Below the pieces are notes generated by a model. That model saw only the letters and a program-made list of their open reading frames with translations, was not told the DNA's origin and did no database searches. DNA of 64,000 nucleotides from contig JBEKLF010000013.1 in NCBI GenBank assembly GCA_050010335.1, positions 5,656-69,655 of the forward strand. Reading direction: 5' to 3'. Shown here piece after piece: positions 36,838 through 46,194 of this stretch. Position 1 is the first letter of the stretch. The number at the start of each line of letters is the position of its first letter. A program made the position numbers and the translations under genes. The DNA comes from Bog-366 sp050010335 (GTDB lineage Bacteria > Acidobacteriota > Terriglobia > UBA7540).

Positions 36838-37989
36838 TCATCGCGCCGACTGTCCCGCGGGAACGGCCATAAGGTCATGACCCTTGCGGCGAAGGACCTC
36901 TTGAAAAAGTCGGCCCAACTGGGCGGCATTCTTATCCCAAGTGTACTGTTGCGCTGTCTTGGCGGCGGCTTCTCCGATCTTCTGACGCAGAGCTTCGTTG
37001 CTGCACAGGAGATCAATGAGTTCAGCTAACCTGCCGCTATCATGGGGGTCCGCGAGGACAAATCCGTCCACCCCCTCCGTAACGACCTCGCTCACACCCG
37101 CCTGGCTGCTCACAATGCTGGGAACCCCGCACGCCATGGCTTCGAGGGGCGGCATGCCAAACGCATCCTCGAGCGAGGGGCCCACATAGAGGTCGGCAGC
37201 GGCATAATAAAGCTCCACATCGGGCCGCAGAGGAAGGAAAACTACCCGATCCTCAAGATGTAGCCGCGCGAGGGTCGAGCGGTAAGGGTCCACTGTGTCG
37301 TGACCCACCACCAAAAGTCGTACCGATGCGCTCGCTAGCCTGCCGAGCGCCTCCAGCACGCAGGGTAGCCCTTTATTCTTCCAATCGTTTCCCACCAGGA
37401 GCAGGCAGAAGGCTCCGTCGGGCAAGCCCAGCGCACGCCGGGCAAGAGCCCGCAACTTCCTCCGCGCATCCGCATTAAATCGCTGCACGTCAATGCCGTG
37501 AACAATAACAGTCACCCGAGATTCAGTCCCCCCGTAGCGCTCAAGGTCACGCGCCACCTTCGCAGAAACTACTGTGAGGAGGGCCCTTTTCCCCCCATAG
37601 ACCCATCGTTCCACGACCATGGCCAACCGATAATAAACTCGCCGGTGCAAAAGCAGCGGCCAGGAGCGCATGGGATTGGAATTAAACTTTAGAGAGTTTC
37701 GCACCTTGCGGTAAAACTCCGCGAAAACGATGTGGACGGAAATAATGTCGGCATCAAAGCAATTGATTCCCGGCGTATAAGTCAGGTCAAACCTCACGCC
37801 ACCCAATCGCCGGTCCCACCACCGCCAAAGGTGATTGGCTAGAAACCACCAGCAGTAGGCGAAGAGGTGCGGCCCCGGCAGCCGGGGAACGCGGTGCCAA
37901 ACGATGCGGCTGAGATCGAGATCCTCCACCCTGTTACTGTAAACGTGAATTTCATAATCCCGCGCCAGCCGCTCGACTTGCTCCGCCAC
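36838..37989 (-). CDS. Glycosyltransferase family 4 (4)
   Basis: 383 residues from the GTG at 37989, but this start cuts into the family N-terminus. The same frame upstream reads PRIAVVSPFLDKQHGTERCV, a normal GT4 beginning, back to a TGA. Between that TGA and the conserved part the only possible initiator is a CTG at 38064 (with GGGGTG upstream, overlapping the end of the preceding gene), so the true start is probably CTG 38064. Donor-site landmarks are LLVGNDWKNKGLPCVLEAL and DAFGMPPLEAMACGVPSIVS. Confidence 0.84.
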   Translation of the reverse strand: MAEQVERLARDYEIHVYSNRVEDLDLSRIVWHRVPRLPGPHLFAYCWWFLANHLWRWWDRRLGGVRFDLTYTPGINCFDADIISVHIVFAEFYRKVRNSLKFNSNPMRSWPLLLHRRVYYRLAMVVERWVYGGKRALLTVVSAKVARDLERYGGTESRVTVIVHGIDVQRFNADARRKLRALARRALGLPDGAFCLLLVGNDWKNKGLPCVLEALGRLASASVRLLVVGHDTVDPYRSTLARLHLEDRVVFLPLRPDVELYYAAADLYVGPSLEDAFGMPPLEAMACGVPSIVSSQAGVSEVVTEGVDGFVLADPHDSGRLAELIDLLCSNEALRQKIGEAAAKTAQQYTWDKNAAQLGRLFQEVLRRKGHDLMAVPAGQSAR

Positions 37990-38047
37990 ACACCGCTCCG
38001 TCCCGTGCTGCTTGTCGAGGAAAGGGGAGACGACGGCGATGCGCGGT

Positions 38048-39607
38048 TTAGGTAGCGGGGGCAGAAGTCACCCCTGGGTCGCCAGGATACTGTTTCACCA
38101 AGTCCGGCAGCCGGAACAAGACGCCCACCAGCAGCCAGAAATAAGCGTTGAGGACGAAGTTCTGATATGCCATGAGGCCCGTCCAGGTGTATGGAAAGAG
38201 CAGAACGAATGCAAACCATAGGATCGAGAAGGCCATCGGAAAGGCCCAAGTTCCCCTTAGCCTCAACGTGGTCTTAAGAGCTGCGGACATCAGGCTCAAA
38301 GTCCATGCTAGCCAAAGGATCGGCCCGAGAATCCCAAGTTCAACGATCAGGTCCCCATACCCACTCTCCACCCAGTAGTTGGTGGGAGCCACTTCCATTA
38401 TCCGACTCACATACTGGGCGCCCAGAGAGCCTGTACCGATGCCGTGCCCTGTGACCCAGTTAGAATCTGAGAGGGCCGCCTGCAACTGGCCCACGGGATA
38501 GCCCCAAGCCCGGTCGGCAGACTGAGAGTATTCGCTATTCGGCATGATGGTTTCACGGTAATAGGAAAAATGTGCGCCGATGGTGTCCGGAAACAAAATC
38601 ACAACCAAGGCTATAGCCAGGGCCACGAAGATAAAACTCCGGCGGATGGCCTTGACCAAGCGGTAGCTTGCGCCAACGCCCGGGGGAGCACCCCAAAGCA
38701 TAGCGGCAGGAAGGACCAAGCCGCTGGCGACGGCAAACACAAATGCCATTCGGCCACCCGACATGACAGTCGCCAGTGCGACAAGCCCAACCCCCGCGAA
38801 TACGATCGTGCGGCCACGGCCTGACCGCAACAACAAATACCCTGCAGCGCCGAGTCCCAGGATGAAGGCGAGAACGAGGTAATTAGCAAACCGGCCGTCA
38901 CTGACAAAAACGGCAGGGGGCCGTAAGACTATTAAACCAGATTGGGTCATGCGCATCCCATGCGCCAGCTCATCGATGTCCTCCATGCCGTGCGGGTTTA
39001 GAAAATCCAAGTCGACGATGTTTTGAAGAATACCGACAAGGGAAATCACCGCTGCCAAAAACATGTTTACAACCAGGAATCGGCGCAAGTCGTCTGGGCT
39101 TCGCAGCATCGCATAACCCACGAACATCAACGGTATATAGGAGAAGTAAAGTTTAAGCCCCAGCAAACCGTAAAAGATACTCGGCGAAAGGGGATTAAAA
39201 ACCTGCACCAACCCCAAAAGGACGAACGCCCCCAGCGCATATTTGAAGGGCGCCCGGAAAAGAGGCGTATCGCGTTTCGTGCGCTCCGCAAGGAGAGCAA
39301 TATAGGTCGCCCCCACCAGCACGTCCTTCGCGAAATAGACATACATGTTATTGCCCATGTATTTGCGGATTAAATCCTCGAAAAGCAGCCAGACGAAAAA
39401 GAAATAGACGCCGCTTCGCCAGTCGCCGGCAATCCTTCCGGCAACGAAGAACGCCGCAAACGCACCGGCGAGTAGCAATACAGTCTTGGGGCTGCCGGCA
39501 GTGATCGAGTCGCTGAGCTGCCACAGGATATAAAGCGCTACGCCCAAACCCGCCAGTACCATCCACACTTTGCCGCTTTGCAAGACGTCAATCCGACGGT
39601 GAATCAT
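38048..39607 (-). CDS. O-antigen ligase/polymerase-like membrane protein
   Basis: 519 residues with about eleven hydrophobic segments and one larger loop (about residues 325-415) before the last helices, the layout of Wzy/WaaL proteins. The loop contains ADRAWGYPVGQL, WVTGHGIGTGSLG and NYWVESGYGDLIVELGILGP, which fits the O-antigen ligase family. Such enzymes polymerise or ligate lipid-linked glycan in the periplasm. Its stop overlaps the probable beginning of the next GT4 gene. No Wzx flippase is near. Confidence 0.82.
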   Translation of the reverse strand: MIHRRIDVLQSGKVWMVLAGLGVALYILWQLSDSITAGSPKTVLLLAGAFAAFFVAGRIAGDWRSGVYFFFVWLLFEDLIRKYMGNNMYVYFAKDVLVGATYIALLAERTKRDTPLFRAPFKYALGAFVLLGLVQVFNPLSPSIFYGLLGLKLYFSYIPLMFVGYAMLRSPDDLRRFLVVNMFLAAVISLVGILQNIVDLDFLNPHGMEDIDELAHGMRMTQSGLIVLRPPAVFVSDGRFANYLVLAFILGLGAAGYLLLRSGRGRTIVFAGVGLVALATVMSGGRMAFVFAVASGLVLPAAMLWGAPPGVGASYRLVKAIRRSFIFVALAIALVVILFPDTIGAHFSYYRETIMPNSEYSQSADRAWGYPVGQLQAALSDSNWVTGHGIGTGSLGAQYVSRIMEVAPTNYWVESGYGDLIVELGILGPILWLAWTLSLMSAALKTTLRLRGTWAFPMAFSILWFAFVLLFPYTWTGLMAYQNFVLNAYFWLLVGVLFRLPDLVKQYPGDPGVTSAPAT

Positions 39608-39798
39608 TGGAAACTATTCCACCTCTCTTGGGCATGCCCCCCCCCTTGTTCTTAAACCAGTTTTCAAACAACGACGCCTCACTCCATCGGAAGCGTTTTT
39701 CAACGGTGACGTCAATTACAAAACTCAAAAAAGCGTGCTTCCCATCGGGAGCAATTTGCAGGGCCATGGATTTCTTCTCGGCAACCAGAAGGTTTAGC

Positions 39799-40845
39799 TC
39801 AGGGCAGTTCGTATTTCCTATTGCCTGAAACCCGCTTCACCAATGCATGAAAAACCGAATGAAGGCCGGGAATGTGGGCTGCGGCTGCGGCAACCTTGGG
39901 ACGCCGCGCGAGCCCGTCCGAGCCGGTGTCGGAGATGGTACAAGTCTTGCACACCCCAAGCTTCGGACCGGGCGCCAGCAGGCTGCTGCGAGCCGAGGCC
40001 AGATCCCGATAAAAGTGGAATAAGGTGTAGCCCGGGACATTCAAATTACCAATCACAGTGTCTTGGTGGAGAGGGGAATCGGACCGCACCTGACAGCACA
40101 GCACGCACTCCCCCGTGTAGTCGACAACAACCGAGTGGAGTGGATTGAAGCAAACGGAAGTCCGCTGATATTGAAGTAGTTCCTTGACCTGCACCAGCCC
40201 GCCACGCGTAGACATATTGGTGCCCGTGTAGGAGGGAATTCCCATCGTGATGTTCACCTTCGTTCCGTCACATCGGAAATCGTATTTGGCCATCGCGACG
40301 ATCTGTAGTCCCGTGCGCGTACGGAACTTCTCCAGTCCACTCTGGATCTCGGACGGATCGCGCTCTTTTCCCTCGGGAAGATACAGGTCCAACATCAGCC
40401 GGTCAGCCCCGGCATCTTCGATTCTCCGCAGGGTTTCGCGGTTCAGGTAATCTCCATTGCTGATGACCACAAGGTGTGCCCGTGGCAGTCTTCTACGAGC
40501 TTGAGCGATGCGGTCGAAGATGGACTCGTGCGCCAGTGGCTCATGGTAGCGCGACCACACCAGGGCTTGCGAGTAACTGATTGACTCAAGATCATACAGA
40601 ATCTTATCGTAGACGGAATCGGCCATGAGAATGTTGCCGCTGTGTCGGTCAATTTGCGCGTTCGGGCAGAACCAGCAGGTGCGGTTGCAGTAGCTGTGAT
40701 TCTCAATCTCCACTACGCGCACATACGTGCCAAACAGTTCTCGAAGGGTGCCCATGTCTGCTTCGCGGTCGAAGACTTCCCGAGGAAGCAGGTTGGCAAG
40801 AGATGCTTTGGCTAAGTTTTTCAGCACATTTTTGAGGCGACTCAA
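39799..40845 (-). CDS. Radical SAM/SPASM protein next to a small ORF
   Basis: 348 residues. The radical SAM cluster CNRTCWFC has the CxxxCxxC spacing, with the upstream acidic VVEIENHSY typical of this branch. LVVISNGDYLNRETL is in the TIM barrel. The C-terminal SPASM-type Cys are CFNPLHSVVVDYTGECVLCC and CKTC. The start is TTG at 40845, overlapping the stop of a 49-codon ORF (TTGA), with GGAGAA upstream. Similar enzymes occur in polysaccharide loci with unknown roles. Here the coupled small ORF makes peptide modification worth testing. Confidence 0.82.
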   Translation of the reverse strand: MSRLKNVLKNLAKASLANLLPREVFDREADMGTLRELFGTYVRVVEIENHSYCNRTCWFCPNAQIDRHSGNILMADSVYDKILYDLESISYSQALVWSRYHEPLAHESIFDRIAQARRRLPRAHLVVISNGDYLNRETLRRIEDAGADRLMLDLYLPEGKERDPSEIQSGLEKFRTRTGLQIVAMAKYDFRCDGTKVNITMGIPSYTGTNMSTRGGLVQVKELLQYQRTSVCFNPLHSVVVDYTGECVLCCQVRSDSPLHQDTVIGNLNVPGYTLFHFYRDLASARSSLLAPGPKLGVCKTCTISDTGSDGLARRPKVAAAAAHIPGLHSVFHALVKRVSGNRKYELP

Positions 40846-40991
40846 CTACATTCTCCATCAAAAACCCAGATTGGGACGGCACGCAAGGCACAGCTTTGTG
40901 TGGCAGTCGGCTGCCACCCCGGGTTGTTGCTGATGTCCTCAGTCTTCTCGCGGATCTTAGGCGTCGAGACAGGAGTCACAAATTGAGCCAT
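40842..40991 (-). CDS. Small ORF coupled to the radical SAM gene; candidate precursor peptide
   Basis: 49 codons from ATG 40991 to TGA 40844-40842. A strong GGGGAGGAGG ribosome site lies 6 bases before the ATG, and the stop overlaps the TTG start of the radical SAM/SPASM gene. The peptide begins MAQFVTPVSTPKIREKT, and its C-terminal part has two Cys (TQSCALRAVP and FDGECS) with aromatic residues between. A charged N-terminal half and a Cys/Trp/Phe-containing tail would suit a leader plus core. No named precursor family was recognised. It could also be a short regulatory leader ORF whose translation couples the enzyme. Confidence 0.55.
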   Translation of the reverse strand: MAQFVTPVSTPKIREKTEDISNNPGWQPTATQSCALRAVPIWVFDGECS

Positions 40992-41065
40992 CCTGGCCCT
41001 CCTCCCCTGGCGGTGTCCGATCATATGAACAACCTTTTCTAGGAGTTTCCAGTCACATTCTGAAA

Positions 41066-42961
41066 TCAGAACTGCGCCTTCCACCCATCCTTCTCATAAA
41101 TGTAGAAGGTCGATCCGGGCGCACCATCGCGGCGCAGATAGATGCTGCCGGGAGAGGCCGAGCCCTTGGGGGGGCCCAGACCTGAAGTTATGATCGGGCC
41201 GTCGCCCACTTGAATGGAGTCCGCCTTGAGCTGTTCTCCCGGTAGCAGACTTACCTGGCCCGCCGTTGCACCAGACCGATAGCTTGACAGGTTCGAGGCA
41301 ATCTCAACAGCTTCGTTGTCAGATACCGTCCCCGCGCCAAGCACTATAAATACCGGAGCAAAATAGTCGGTGGTGCGGGGGGTGGAACCGCTCATGTCGG
41401 CTTTACCCTCAAAGTCAAGATATCCGGTTCCGCTGTTAGCCGTGACTTTTGCCGCCGTCCAGACCCATTCCCACTCGCCGTCACCCGGCCACGGAGCAGG
41501 CAGATAAGCCGTCCCGCTCCCGGACACTGACGGGCCAGTAAAAGTCGCATATTGACTCGTGACTTCGGCAGGAGCCAGCCCGTTATAGTACCCCAGCCCA
41601 CTGACATCCCGTACCCACACGCCGGCGATGATCCAGCAACCCACACAGCCGGAAAAGCCGCCGTTGCTATAAAAACCCACAACGCTGGGGCCAATACTCC
41701 CCGTCAACTCTCCGGCATTCTTTGTTCCATCGGGTGCGGCCACGGCTGACAAACCGATCGCCGTCATGTTCTGATTGGCTTGATTGGTGAATCTGGCGAT
41801 TGAAGGCGAGAATGCCCGCCTTTGTACATCAACCTGCCCATAGACATGCCTTCCAGAGAATCCGATTTGTCCCGCGCGAGCGGGGGTTTCGGTAGCATAC
41901 CCATTTGTGGGGCCATGGACTTCAGCAGGCCCGCAAACGGATTGGACTTGGCCCCCAACGTAAAAGACAGTGCTGGGATCCGTTGAGGCATTCACGACAT
42001 CACATACTGCCCCACTTGCGTCGGACGTGAAGATGCCATTTACTGTTGCATTAACGCCCCCATTTGGGAACCAAAGCGTTCCTACCCCGGTCGAGACGGA
42101 GCCCCCATTGATGCCTTCAGAGTAGACATCTTCTGCAAAAAGAAACTGAGGGTTAGCTCCCCGATACTCCTTGAGTCCTCCTCCCGTGAAGATTGTATGG
42201 TCAATATAGATGGGGCTCGCAACATTGACGTACGCAGTCGGCTTTATCAAGATAGCGGCCTGATTGTCTGAACCGGGGGGCGCGTTGGGGTTTCCTGCAA
42301 TGACTGACCGCGTGATGTGAATGTCAAAACTGTTTCCACCGCCGATCAGCCATCCGGGACCGGTCATTGAGCTGCAGCTATTGCAGACCAGCGTGAATAA
42401 GTTAGAGAAGCGTGCACCGACCCACCCGGAAGTGTTTGATTGGTTCCCGCTTGAATCCACCCCAATTTCCACGCTGGGGTTGGGGTAAGCTATCGCCAAG
42501 TTCTCAAAATCCACCGAAGTGGTGGAACTGGAAAGCCAGATTCCCGGGCTTCCGGCTGATACACATACTTGCGGGGAACTTCCTTGCTGGGACATGCAAC
42601 TTCCGCCGACTCCAACAAACTTGACAGGCTTAGCCTTTCTCCAGCCCGCCGGGGGATGGAAGTAATTTGGGTCCCTCGGACCCATGATCCATATGCCGCA
42701 CCTCTGAGGATCGTTGGGACTACATGTGGGGACGCCTCGTCCGTTCCTTCCAGCATCTTTAAGGTAAATTGTACCACCCGTTGGCGGCAATGCGTCGTAA
42801 CACGCCATGACATCGGCTTTGGCAAATGCCCAGTATGAGCCATCATTCAAATCATTCCCCCCCGGTGCAGCAAAGCAAACCGGCGCTTGGGCGTGCGCGG
42901 GGACGCCTATGAACATCAAACTGACCAGCACCCCGAAAAGATTAGAACGGATGGAAACCAT
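41066..42961 (-). CDS. Secreted beta-helix-like protein
   Basis: 631 residues from ATG 42961, chosen because AGGAG lies upstream and a signal peptide follows directly (VLVSLMFIGVPAHAQA, cleavage near AQA). The mature part is beta-rich with Gly/Asn/Ser turns and an opening APGGNDLNDGSYWAFAKADV like pectate-lyase/right-handed helix proteins. The end (GSASPGSIYLRRDGAPGSTF followed by YEKDGWKAQF) resembles C-terminal tips of phage tail-spike or tail-fibre proteins. It may be a glycan-acting enzyme or a surface filament. Located among glycosyltransferases, so a lyase or modifier of the local polysaccharide is plausible but not shown. Confidence 0.7.
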   Translation of the reverse strand: MVSIRSNLFGVLVSLMFIGVPAHAQAPVCFAAPGGNDLNDGSYWAFAKADVMACYDALPPTGGTIYLKDAGRNGRGVPTCSPNDPQRCGIWIMGPRDPNYFHPPAGWRKAKPVKFVGVGGSCMSQQGSSPQVCVSAGSPGIWLSSSTTSVDFENLAIAYPNPSVEIGVDSSGNQSNTSGWVGARFSNLFTLVCNSCSSMTGPGWLIGGGNSFDIHITRSVIAGNPNAPPGSDNQAAILIKPTAYVNVASPIYIDHTIFTGGGLKEYRGANPQFLFAEDVYSEGINGGSVSTGVGTLWFPNGGVNATVNGIFTSDASGAVCDVVNASTDPSTVFYVGGQVQSVCGPAEVHGPTNGYATETPARAGQIGFSGRHVYGQVDVQRRAFSPSIARFTNQANQNMTAIGLSAVAAPDGTKNAGELTGSIGPSVVGFYSNGGFSGCVGCWIIAGVWVRDVSGLGYYNGLAPAEVTSQYATFTGPSVSGSGTAYLPAPWPGDGEWEWVWTAAKVTANSGTGYLDFEGKADMSGSTPRTTDYFAPVFIVLGAGTVSDNEAVEIASNLSSYRSGATAGQVSLLPGEQLKADSIQVGDGPIITSGLGPPKGSASPGSIYLRRDGAPGSTFYIYEKDGWKAQF

Positions 42962-42995
42962 GGAGATGCTCCTGTTGTTTGGGCCCCGTTGAAAC

Positions 42996-43961
42996 CTAAG
43001 CACCATGCGCGCGTGCCCCCGAACACGACAACAGGGTGCCTTCGACTTTGCCCTTCAACGCGCCCCAAACCTCACCGAACGGGGGTACATGGCCAGTCAA
43101 GGTGTCAGCTAGCATCGCCGCCAGTCCCCAACTGGCTCGCTCACCGATCAGAAACCACCATGTCATGAAAATCGGCCACCGCCACCGGGGCAGGTGCTTC
43201 AGCATGATATAAGTGTAGTTTCGCGTGTAGGAGAAAACTCGCTGCGGGCTGTCGGCGCGGTGCAGTTCGGGCGCGCGAGGGGCCCAGTGGTGATAAACAA
43301 GGGCGCGCGGCTCATAAACCACTTGGGAACCCTTGCTTGCGGCCTGCAGGCAGAGGTCCAAGCCATACATGGAGGCGTCGTCGAAGTTCAACTCGGGGTC
43401 GAACTTCAGCGAAGCCAGCAGTTCGCGCCTCCAGGCGCAGTTGCCCTCCATCACACCCTGCACTTCGATGGGAGATTCCCCAGGCATCCAGGCTACGTTC
43501 CCCCAGTGTTTGCCATACCAAGAGATGCATCCGGGGCTTCCCCTGAGCCGCGGAGGTTGGCAACTGGGCGTGATCACGCGCCCTCCAACTACACCCACGC
43601 GGGGGTCAGAGAACGGCGCGCGGAGATAACCCAGCCAATCCGCGGTAACGGTGACATCGTCGTCCACGAAAGCAACAATCTCTCCAGACGCGAGATCGAG
43701 CCCCTTCTGCACCGGAGGAACGTGCCCCCGTTCTGTCACCCAGCCCGCCAGCAAGGATGTCCTGCCTGCGCAAATCTTCTGTGCGACCATAAGCGCGTCT
43801 TTTGTTGGTGCATCGCCCTCCCGCCCCACTGCGATGATCTCAAGTGGTTGCTGCTTGCCCTCGACGAGCGAACGAACACAGTCAATAAGCGGACCCGGCC
43901 GACGATAGGTAGGAATGACTATAGTTGCCGATCCTTGCTTAGCTTTGTCCTCAGCCATTCT
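42996..43961 (-). CDS. Glycosyltransferase family 2 (1)
   Basis: 321 residues from ATG 43961. GT-A fold: ATIVIPTYRRPGPLIDCVRS at the start, the metal-binding acidic stretch IVAFVDDDVTVTADW near residue 100, and a later CISWYGKHWGN/EGNCAWRRELL region. A hydrophobic C-terminal segment suggests membrane association. The start overlaps the end of the acyltransferase gene by 11 bp. Confidence 0.87.
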   Translation of the reverse strand, partial: RMAEDKAKQGSATIVIPTYRRPGPLIDCVRSLVEGKQQPLEIIAVGREGDAPTKDALMVAQKICAGRTSLLAGWVTERGHVPPVQKGLDLASGEIVAFVDDDVTVTADWLGYLRAPFSDPRVGVVGGRVITPSCQPPRLRGSPGCISWYGKHWGNVAWMPGESPIEVQGVMEGNCAWRRELLASLKFDPELNFDDASMYGLDLCLQAASKGSQVVYEPRALVYHHWAPRAPELHRADSPQRVFSYTRNYTYIMLKHLPRWRWPIFMTWWFLIGERASWGLAAMLADTLTGHVPPFGEVWGALKGKVEGTLLSCSGARAHGA

Positions 43962-45147
43962 CGCTCTGCAGTTGGCAGTCCGCCCGCGTGGCATTCGTGG
44001 GACACTCTGCTGGAAACTTCGTTCCGGCGACGTCTACTGGCGCGTGTGCAATCTGCGCAACGGGGAAGAACCGGTCCCGAAGGCGCAGTACGGGGTATTC
44101 GATAAGGCGCGACATTGTGATTCCAACTACCAGACTGCCGAGGAAATATACTGCGAAGCACCCGTAGTTCCCCGTCGGAAAGCCCATCGTGCGGCGGACC
44201 AGGCCTGGCAGCCAGGTGGTGCAGGGGAAATGCCACAAATAGATCGAATAGGAGTACATTCCCACGAAGGCAAACCCCTTCCCGACCTCGCCGGCGATTC
44301 GGGCTAGCCCCCCCGGAAGAATCCCGCGGACATATAGACTCAGCGACAGAACGCCGCCGAACCCCAGGTAAATGAACGTGTAGCCCCCCGTAGCAAGGAG
44401 CTTGTTCTCGCGGGGAAGCAGATAGGCACACGATAGCAACGTCGCGGAAACAATAGCAATGAGTATCCGGTTGCGAGTCGGCGTCACCAGCCGCTCAAGC
44501 GCCGTCGGGCGGAAGTGGTGGAGATAACCCAGTAGCACTCCAAAGAAGAGTGAGTCCATTCGCTCGTGGCTTGCAACGTACGCCATCCAGAAATTCGGCG
44601 TCCCGACGCATACGGACACACTGCGCAGGGCCAAGCAAGATATTCCGATAGCCACAGACGCCCAAGGGATAATGTGGAAAGGATCCTCCCGGTTCAACGA
44701 CAACCTTACCAAGACGAGCAAAAAAATAGGGAGGAAAATATAAAAATGCTCCTCCACTGCCAGGGACCAGGTGTGATTCCAAACGCCCGGCCAATAATTC
44801 TGAACAAAGAAAATTTCGTGAAGGTATTGTGCGGGCGGTGTCATGCTGCCTAGCACTTTGTAAGACGTTATGGCAGTGAGAAGCAGGTATCCATAAAAGG
44901 CCGGATAGATCTTCAGTCCCCGACGGATGAAGAATCGCTTGAAACTGATCGCGTGGCGTTTCCGATACTCGCTGAATAGCAAACCTGAAATCAGGAAACC
45001 GCTCAATACAAAGAACAAATCGACTCCAGCCCACCCTGCTTGAGAGAAGAAATGGGAGATGCCTCCGTGGTGGAGCATAACCAGTACGACGGCGATACAG
45101 CGAAGAACATCGAGCCGCCTGTTTCTGGTTGGTAAGGGGTTATCCAT
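43951..45147 (-). CDS. Acyltransferase, OafA/YrhL type
   Basis: 398 residues with about ten membrane segments. RRLDVLRCIAVVLVMLHHGG carries the family His, and GVDLFFVLSGFLISGLLF and RRGLKIYPAFYGYLLL are hallmark segments of acyltransferase family 3. These proteins O-acetylate sugars of surface glycans at the inner membrane. Length normal for a form without the extra SGNH domain. Confidence 0.9.
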   Translation of the reverse strand: MDNPLPTRNRRLDVLRCIAVVLVMLHHGGISHFFSQAGWAGVDLFFVLSGFLISGLLFSEYRKRHAISFKRFFIRRGLKIYPAFYGYLLLTAITSYKVLGSMTPPAQYLHEIFFVQNYWPGVWNHTWSLAVEEHFYIFLPIFLLVLVRLSLNREDPFHIIPWASVAIGISCLALRSVSVCVGTPNFWMAYVASHERMDSLFFGVLLGYLHHFRPTALERLVTPTRNRILIAIVSATLLSCAYLLPRENKLLATGGYTFIYLGFGGVLSLSLYVRGILPGGLARIAGEVGKGFAFVGMYSYSIYLWHFPCTTWLPGLVRRTMGFPTGNYGCFAVYFLGSLVVGITMSRLIEYPVLRLRDRFFPVAQIAHAPVDVAGTKFPAECPTNATRADCQLQSENG

Positions 45148-45218
45148 ATAGTCAACGTGCCGCGGTTATGAGGTTGCCAAGCGTGCTGGCGACCTCGCGC
45201 TACGGTCAAGCAGAAGGT

Positions 45219-46190
45219 TCACCCCCGTCCCAACCGCAGAAACCGTTCGAGCTGTTGCTGGGGGCTGGTGTGCTGGGAGCGATAGAGTTCACGCCGGTCG
45301 TGCAATAGGGCCGGCAGATTGCGGGCATACCAACGACACACAGAGATACGGTCTCGAGTTCTCTGCCAGCGTAGAAGTGCGAGATCCCGCGCCAGTCCCC
45401 CCAGCGTGACCACCCAGGTTGCGAAGACAAACTTGACGGGCAGCAGCTTGGTGGCGGTCAGAAGCCGGCCTGCGAGAGTTCCGCGGAATCGAATTCGTGA
45501 TCCCTCGGTTGAGCGGGCTGACCTGCCCACTCGATGCCAACAGACCGCATCCGGCGCGAATACGCTCCTCCAGCCGCAGACCCAAGCTCGCCAACACAGT
45601 TCCAAATCCTCACCACCTATTACGGGGCGTTCGTCGAAGCCTCCAAGCTCTAGGAACATGGTCCTTCTTGCCAGCATATTGGCATTCGACGACGCCAAAG
45701 CAGGCCCGGGCGTAACTCGAGGCTCCTGACATAAATACAACCCGGGCACAAATTGGTAATCATACTCCTCCGAGCCTTTCCTGGCCAGGTACGTCGCCAG
45801 GTGGATCCGTTTCGTTCCCTCCCAATCGTATTGATAAGCGTCCACCGAGAAGACCTCTGGATCCCGCACAATCTCGGAAACCATGGCCTCAACAAACCTC
45901 TCATGGAACCGCATGTCGTTGTTAAGGAATAGAACAAACTCTCCTTGCGCTGACTTCGCGCCCTCGTTCATTCCGCCGGTGGGGCCCCTGTTCTGATCCA
46001 GGCCAAGCCAGCGCACCCCAAACCTGCCCGTGACCGCTGCCGAATTGTCGGTCGAGGCATTGTCCACAACGATGATTTCCATTGGGCGATACGACTGTGC
46101 AAGAAGCGAAGGCAGACAGATCTCAAGATCCTCAGCCCCGTTCCAGTTCACCACAACGGCTGAAACCAACGGCTTGGACGACATATCCAT
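45219..46190 (-). CDS. Glycosyltransferase family 2 (2)
   Basis: 323 residues. SAVVVNWNGAEDLEICLPSL, IIVVDNASTDNSAAVTGRFG, and the acidic FVLFLNNDMRFHERF, with GEDLELCWRAWVCGWRSVF later. The pattern is that of rhamnosyl-transferase-like GT2 proteins. Located just downstream of the GT8-like gene, with a 4-bp gap. Confidence 0.88.
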   Translation of the reverse strand: MDMSSKPLVSAVVVNWNGAEDLEICLPSLLAQSYRPMEIIVVDNASTDNSAAVTGRFGVRWLGLDQNRGPTGGMNEGAKSAQGEFVLFLNNDMRFHERFVEAMVSEIVRDPEVFSVDAYQYDWEGTKRIHLATYLARKGSEEYDYQFVPGLYLCQEPRVTPGPALASSNANMLARRTMFLELGGFDERPVIGGEDLELCWRAWVCGWRSVFAPDAVCWHRVGRSARSTEGSRIRFRGTLAGRLLTATKLLPVKFVFATWVVTLGGLARDLALLRWQRTRDRISVCRWYARNLPALLHDRRELYRSQHTSPQQQLERFLRLGRG

Positions 46191-46194
46191 CCTC

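Noticed and set aside
40842..41084. 80-codon version of the small ORF starting at 41084
   Set aside because: The longer form overlaps the end of the beta-helix gene and lacks a ribosome site; the strong site is just before ATG 40991.
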